Source: Candidatus Peribacteria bacterium (GTDB taxonomy: Bacteria > Patescibacteriota > Gracilibacteria > Peribacterales > Peribacteraceae). From it: a stretch of 11,931 nucleotides of DNA. The notes under the pieces are model-generated. The model was not told the origin of the DNA. It made no database searches and saw nothing but the letters and a program-made list of their open reading frames with translations. How positions within the stretch are numbered: the stretch's first letter is position 1; each line of letters begins with the position of its first letter. This document shows positions 8,504 to 11,931 of the stretch, piece by piece. The stretch is from NCBI GenBank assembly GCA_903854455.1, contig CAINWJ010000094.1, forward strand, positions 1 to 11,931, read 5' to 3'. The translations under genes were made by a program, and so were the position numbers.

Positions 8504-8965
8504 TCACCAGATATCCAGTGGATCCATCAGCTCCTGATAGTGCAATGAGCTCCAAGGCCACTCTTCGATTTCCCTTGCTAATCCATGCTTCATTCCATTG
8601 CCCTGAACGTATGCAATTGCCGCAGATAATTGCCGCTCATCACGAATCCATTCGTCGTAAAATCCTGACTGCCAACGAAATCGTGATGCGTATCGAGAAG
8701 ACATTGCTCTGATTTCCTTGGCACTGTTCGATTTGAACGATTGCATGAAGCGACTCAGTCCTCTGTGACTCGTGGTAAGAATGAGATGTATATGATTCGG
8801 GAGAATGCAAAATGCATGGATGCCAGCCTTATAGATCGCTTTGGTCTCAAACAAATTTTTGATAAGAATATTCGGGATGCCATCACATGTGCACCATGGA
8901 ACATTATTTTCCGTCTTGTTCGTGATATGAAAAAGACCAAATTGCTTTCTGTGAATCTGTGGCAT
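8504..8965 (-). CDS. REP-associated tyrosine transposase (Y1 family)
   Basis: This 153-residue Y1_Tnp family protein is a single-strand DNA endonuclease/transposase expected to recognise and cut the flanking REP hairpins through a 5'-phosphotyrosine intermediate. Visible signature: the metal-binding HUH motif as LPNHIHLIL (His58, His60), GLSRFMQSFK, WQSGFYDEWIRDE, then YVQGNGMKHGL with probable catalytic Tyr119, and EWPWSSLHY near the end. The length is normal for the family. The usual Y-x-x-N-P is N-G here, a mild departure. I chose the ATG at 8963-8965 because MPQIHRKQFG fits the usual family N-terminus. The frame stays open 27 codons further up to 9046, but those codons would translate the REP palindrome. 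The stop is TGA. The catalytic residues look intact, so the enzyme is probably active. Confidence 0.88.
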   Translation of the reverse strand: MPQIHRKQFGLFHITNKTENNVPWCTCDGIPNILIKNLFETKAIYKAGIHAFCILPNHIHLILTTSHRGLSRFMQSFKSNSAKEIRAMSSRYASRFRWQSGFYDEWIRDERQLSAAIAYVQGNGMKHGLAREIEEWPWSSLHYQELMDPLDIW

Positions 8966-8982
8966 GGTGGCGATTCTCGTCA

Positions 8983-9005
8983 CCGGGACGCGGCGTCCCG
9001 GCTGC
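8983..9005 (-). repeat. Right REP palindrome of the RAYT element
   Basis: This is the inverted exact copy of 8453-8475, with its GCAG foot at the outer (right) end and the hairpin at 8983-9001. It sits 17 bases before the chosen transposase start codon and about 50 bases after the nuclease stop. It would form a stable hairpin in the transposase leader RNA, or in any read-through transcript from the nuclease gene. Confidence 0.9.
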
Positions 9006-9052
9006 GGAGAATATGGAATGGAAAATATGAAATATGAATCATGCAAACAGAT

Positions 9053-11653
9053 TTATTCGACCCGAATCCATTTGAGCTTCAGTCCGAGCACCGTCCCCAG
9101 CACCCCCATCGCCGCACCCGGCAAGGTCATGAAGAGCAACCAGGAGGCAGAGACAGGGTCGTCAGATGATGTGCCGGAAATATCGATATCTGCGCCTGCA
9201 GAATCCTGAAGCTGCTCACGATACGAAGCGGCATAGGCAATCGTTCGCTTGCCTGCAGGACTGGCTCGCTTCACAGCCGACGATGTGAGGCATCTGTTCT
9301 CCATACGTAGTGTCGGACTGGAAACACAGAAGGATCGGCTGGATTCATTCCAAGAATAGGACTGACCGGTCTTGAGTTTGGGATACTGAACATCCTGAAC
9401 AACCGACCCATCCGGAGACCGGAGCGTGACTGTGCCACCGTCGTTCGGAAGCTGGAGCTTTACGTCGCCAGTTCGCAGGAGCAAATATCTTCCCGAGCCC
9501 CAGCCCATGCGATGATCCAGCTTTTTCGATCTCTGACCGATCGTGAGCGTCCAGCCGGAGAGCGTCATCGGCTCCGTGCCTTCCCGACTAAGCTCCACCC
9601 ATTCAAATGCCAGTTCCGAGCGGGCGGCATGCGCATCTGGGGCTGGGAAAATTTCGGAAATAAACACGGTTCGATCGAGATTGAAATGCGATGCAGAGAC
9701 GTCCGACCGGACGTCTGAACCAAGTAATCCAACCACAAGATTTTTCGCATCGGTCAGGGCTGTAGTCTGATCGATCGACCACAGACCGATCCTCAAATTC
9801 CTCGCTCTGGACTCTAGCTCCAGAAAGAGATCCTTCCGTCGATACTCGAAAGCATAGGACGCTCTTGCGAGACCGTTCACAAGGAGCTGATCCTGCAAAA
9901 GGACACCTCCATCCATGGAAACATACGCCAGTAAGCGTCCGTACTTGTCCCACAGGTCTGTATCAAATTCCAGTTCAACTCTTTTGTTTTCTATCAGGGC
10001 TCTGGTGAATTCAAATGCTTCTTGAGCAAATGGTTCTGGAGCACCGGTATCGGTGAATACTTCCGGAGTATCGACTCCGAGTAAACGAACCCTGATAACG
10101 TCTGTCCCCAGGGCTCTCGCCGCATCCGGATCAACGGACAGATCGAACGTATCGCCATCGACGACCCTCGCGACCGTACCACGAACCGTGGTGCTCCGTA
10201 TCTCGGATGGCAGATACACGCGGTCCTCCTCCGGCATCTCCCACGTGACAGTCGACAAAACATCTCCATTGGATGCCATCAACCTGAGCGTGTCAGTCGT
10301 ATTCTTGAGCTTAAACTTGGTTTCGCTGTTCCAGATCCGCAATGTCCCACGAGCGTCCATGGAACCGGCAAGTTGGAAATGCTGCTTCGTTGTTTCCCCA
10401 AGCACCAGCTCATACCCAACAAGCGATACCGGATGATCCTCGACGTTCTTAAGCTCCACCCATTCCTTGCCAGTATCGGCACCCGGGGGATTGGGCATGA
10501 CCCCGGCAATGATCACCCGGGAACCGTCGTACGGGATCACCGGGGATACCGAACCTGCCGACGATGATGCAACCGACGGAATCACCTCCACATTCAGTGT
10601 CTGTACCAACGTATTACCACAGTGATTTACCACTGCTAGATTCACAATCGTGATGCCGGGATTCGTAAATGCATGCGAGGAGGGATTGCAGCTGGTACTG
10701 GAGAATCCGTCCGTAAATGACCACCGGCAGGTGAGTCCGGTGAGTGACCCAGACAGTGCGATCGCTTCGAAGTTTACGGTGGTGTGATCGGTGCCTTTGA
10801 GTTCGCCGGATTGGACGGAAATTTGGATCGCCAGAGGATCGATACAAGGCGCAGGCGTCGCCGCCTGCGCAAAGGAAAACGAAGAAACCGACGATTCCGA
10901 AGAAACCGAGGAATCAGGATCATAGAGCGGGGCTGCCGCCCCGCAACATGAGGATAAAGCAGCAGGCGTCCCCGCCTGCGAAAAGGACGTTCCCGCCTGC
11001 GAAGATGAAGAAACAGGTATCGCCACCTGCGAAGACGATATCCCCGCCGATGACGATGTTTGTCCCGAGGTGTCCAATCCATTGGCATATCCCGGCGTAC
11101 CAAAGACATGCGTGCCGACATCAAACCCCACAGATGTCGTCGCCGTACGCCAGTTCGTCTCCAGGCTTCCGGATGCCAAAAGATCAATTCTCTCCATGCT
11201 GGCCTTGGCACCGGTGCCACTGGGATTGGCACCGGCGAACGGAGCACCAACACCGTCATCCACCTGATCGATGATGGCACCGGATGCATTCTTGAGTTTG
11301 AGTAAAAGCTTGGTATTGGGTAGTGACAGCCCTGAAGCATAGACATCGGGTTCACGCACCAGCCTGGAATCCGCCTCATGCTTGCTGCCGACGATCAGGT
11401 ACTGACCGGGATTGATGACTATTCCAGCGTTGAACGTTGCATCGACACCTTCCGCGCCCGTGCTCTTTAAATACGTAATGGTCCAACCGCCCAAATCAAC
11501 AGCTTGGTCTGACGGATTGGCGATTTCGAGCCATTCATCAGATGTCGAGATGTCGCTCCCCGGCCACATCACCTCACTGATGACCACCTGACCCAACATC
11601 GACGTGGGAAGCAACATCAGAACCGTGCCGAAGAGAACCTGAATGAGGCGCAT
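9053..11653 (-). CDS. Secreted, membrane-anchored LTD/PKD/thermonuclease protein
   Basis: This 866-residue extracytoplasmic nuclease begins with a signal peptide (residues 1 to about 20, a single Arg then a hydrophobic core). Domains follow in order. Lamin-tail (LTD) domain 1 spans about 22-190 (SDEWLEIANPS, VDLGGWTI). A Ser-rich linker spans about 193-268. A PKD-like domain lies at about 270-358 (CRWSFTDG, HAFTNPGITIV, with Cys270, 309, 322 and 345 able to form disulfides). LTD 2 lies at about 378-480 (GKEWVELKN). A staphylococcal-nuclease-type domain lies at about 488-627, and LTD 3 at about 660-788 (FEWVELS, LSGWTLTI). A C-terminal hydrophobic helix (about 837-858) ends in KLKWIRVE. The nuclease residues matching Asp21, Arg35, Asp40, Glu43 and Arg87 of the S. 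aureus enzyme are present as Asp501, Arg523, Asp528, Glu531 and Arg573. It should cut DNA or RNA with calcium at the cell surface. No strong ribosome site is visible; the start is set by the signal peptide. Confidence 0.93.
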   Translation of the reverse strand: MRLIQVLFGTVLMLLPTSMLGQVVISEVMWPGSDISTSDEWLEIANPSDQAVDLGGWTITYLKSTGAEGVDATFNAGIVINPGQYLIVGSKHEADSRLVREPDVYASGLSLPNTKLLLKLKNASGAIIDQVDDGVGAPFAGANPSGTGAKASMERIDLLASGSLETNWRTATTSVGFDVGTHVFGTPGYANGLDTSGQTSSSAGISSSQVAIPVSSSSQAGTSFSQAGTPAALSSCCGAAAPLYDPDSSVSSESSVSSFSFAQAATPAPCIDPLAIQISVQSGELKGTDHTTVNFEAIALSGSLTGLTCRWSFTDGFSSTSCNPSSHAFTNPGITIVNLAVVNHCGNTLVQTLNVEVIPSVASSSAGSVSPVIPYDGSRVIIAGVMPNPPGADTGKEWVELKNVEDHPVSLVGYELVLGETTKQHFQLAGSMDARGTLRIWNSETKFKLKNTTDTLRLMASNGDVLSTVTWEMPEEDRVYLPSEIRSTTVRGTVARVVDGDTFDLSVDPDAARALGTDVIRVRLLGVDTPEVFTDTGAPEPFAQEAFEFTRALIENKRVELEFDTDLWDKYGRLLAYVSMDGGVLLQDQLLVNGLARASYAFEYRRKDLFLELESRARNLRIGLWSIDQTTALTDAKNLVVGLLGSDVRSDVSASHFNLDRTVFISEIFPAPDAHAARSELAFEWVELSREGTEPMTLSGWTLTIGQRSKKLDHRMGWGSGRYLLLRTGDVKLQLPNDGGTVTLRSPDGSVVQDVQYPKLKTGQSYSWNESSRSFCVSSPTLRMENRCLTSSAVKRASPAGKRTIAYAASYREQLQDSAGADIDISGTSSDDPVSASWLLFMTLPGAAMGVLGTVLGLKLKWIRVE
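9773..10192 (-). other. Thermonuclease (SNase-like) catalytic domain
   Basis: Residues about 488-627 of the surface protein cover the whole OB-fold nuclease: VRGTVARVVDGDTFDL (first strands and calcium site), RVRLLGVDTPE (Arg523, Asp528, Glu531), EFDTDLWDKYGRLLAYV (Arg573) and NGLARASY, followed by the C-terminal helix ending in RIGLWS. Every residue known to be needed for metal binding and catalysis is retained, so this is a working enzyme domain and not a binding-only relic. Confidence 0.92.
10849..11030. repeat. Cluster of REP-like palindromes inside the coding linker of the nuclease
   Basis: Three perfect hairpins lie here: 10849-10870 (9-bp stem GCGCAGGCG, 4-base loop), 10927-10944 (7-bp stem GCGGGGC, loop TGCC) and 10962-10979 (7-bp stem GCAGGCG, loop TCCC). 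A half-copy (CCCGCCTGCGAAG, about 10993-11005) and a decayed copy (CAGGT/ACCTG arms, 11014-11029) follow. All fall in the segment coding for residues about 208-268, and their minus-strand reading gives repeated QAGTPA/QAATPA-like peptides and a CCGAAAP stretch. Stem sequences differ from the RAYT-flanking REP, but the architecture (7-9 bp stem, 3-4 base loop) is the same. Confidence 0.75.
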
Positions 11654-11931
11654 GCTCTGTCATAGAAGCAGCGGAAATATTTGATAGACATCGTCCATCG
11701 ATTGGAAACTTTGTATGACAACGGCTTGTTGGCTTCAGTAAGGGATGAAGAATGTTCTGCAGTGAAAAAGAACATACAACATTGAGACGCGCTTGGTAAC
11801 ATACTGCTTCGTACTTTTCTTTTCCGCTTGAGTTCAACATCCAAGTGCAACACCCGGGTTTCCCCCTACTGTGTTGCCTATGGACACCTATCATCATTTT
11901 TCCATCATTGAGCGAGAGGAAATTAGCAGAG
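11654..11931. other. Upstream region of the nuclease gene, no gene seen
   Basis: These 278 bases precede the nuclease start. A weak minus-strand promoter candidate is TTTCCA (about 16 bases) TATCAA, with the -10-like box near 11680, leaving a leader of roughly 20-25 bases. It matches only four of six bases in each box. A 107-codon minus-strand frame (11574-11897) covers the area but has no family features and overlaps the signal-peptide region in another frame. A purine-rich AGAGGAAATT near the right edge on the plus strand has no start codon before the window ends. Confidence 0.45.

Larger units (their letters stand above)
8453..9005 (-). mobile_element. REP/RAYT element (transposase with flanking inverted REP palindromes)
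   Basis: A Y1 transposase gene is bracketed by two identical 23-base sequences in inverted orientation, at 8453-8475 and 8983-9005. Each begins with GCAG on its outer side and continues with the 19-base palindrome CCGGGACGCCGCGTCCCGG. In known RAYT systems a single transposase gene is often flanked by REP sequences consisting of a hairpin with a conserved tetranucleotide at the 5' foot (commonly GTAG). GCAG looks like the equivalent here, by inference. RAYTs are usually single-copy genes acting on REPs, not self-spreading insertion sequences. I see no target-site duplication. Confidence 0.82.

Noticed and set aside
8457..9001. REP hairpins as rho-independent terminators
   Set aside because: Neither stem is followed by a T-run on either strand. 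They are better explained as transposase substrates.
8504..9046. Longer 180-residue version of the transposase starting at 9044-9046
   Set aside because: The extra 27 residues would translate the REP palindrome and do not resemble the family N-terminus. The internal ATG at 8963-8965 gives a normal start.
10849..11030. CRISPR array
   Set aside because: The repeats are short, unequal, self-complementary and unevenly spaced, and the region is translated in frame as part of the nuclease.
11574..11897. Minus-strand 107-codon frame overlapping the nuclease start
   Set aside because: It has no domain, an unlikely composition, and overlaps the well-supported signal peptide in another frame.

Overview
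The window carries four genes, all on the minus strand, so it reads from right to left: a secreted multidomain nuclease (11653 to 9053), a REP-associated tyrosine transposase inside a pair of inverted palindromes (9005 to 8453), a 1948-residue protein of unknown function (8254 to 2408), and a second large unknown protein that starts at 2382 and is still open at the left edge. The plus strand shows no convincing gene. Gene-free stretches are short: 278 bases at the right edge and 249 bases between the transposase and the giant gene.

Host guess (inference): a Candidate Phyla Radiation (Patescibacteria) bacterium, perhaps of the Peregrinibacteria/Peribacteria type. Three things suggest this. Lamin-tail/thermonuclease fusions with Ser-rich linkers are familiar there. 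Very long alpha-helical proteins without recognisable domains are common there. Start codons here lack clear Shine-Dalgarno sites. The long genes contain no in-frame TGA and the transposase ends on TGA, so the Gracilibacteria/Absconditabacteria code, in which TGA encodes glycine, is unlikely. No marker gene fixes the taxonomy.

The surface nuclease is laid out as signal peptide, LTD, Ser-rich linker, PKD-like domain, LTD, staphylococcal-nuclease-type domain with all key residues, LTD, then a C-terminal membrane helix. It probably cuts DNA or RNA outside the cell, which could feed a nucleotide-scavenging lifestyle. Its Ser-rich linker is partly built from GC-rich REP-like palindromes that have been kept in frame. 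Just downstream lies a compact element of about 553 bp: a Y1 transposase of the RAYT type bounded by exact 23-bp inverted repeats, each itself a hairpin.

The two large unknown proteins probably form an operon, with a 25-base gap and one good promoter before the first. That promoter (TTGAAC, 17 bp, TACAAT) lies so close to the ATG that the mRNA should be almost leaderless. The second protein has a module of about 75 residues in three diverged copies, a MerR/excisionase-like helix-turn-helix and several hydrophobic segments. The first appears to have one copy of the same module and its own hydrophobic centre. This pair is the best candidate here for an undescribed system. Its function cannot be read from sequence alone.
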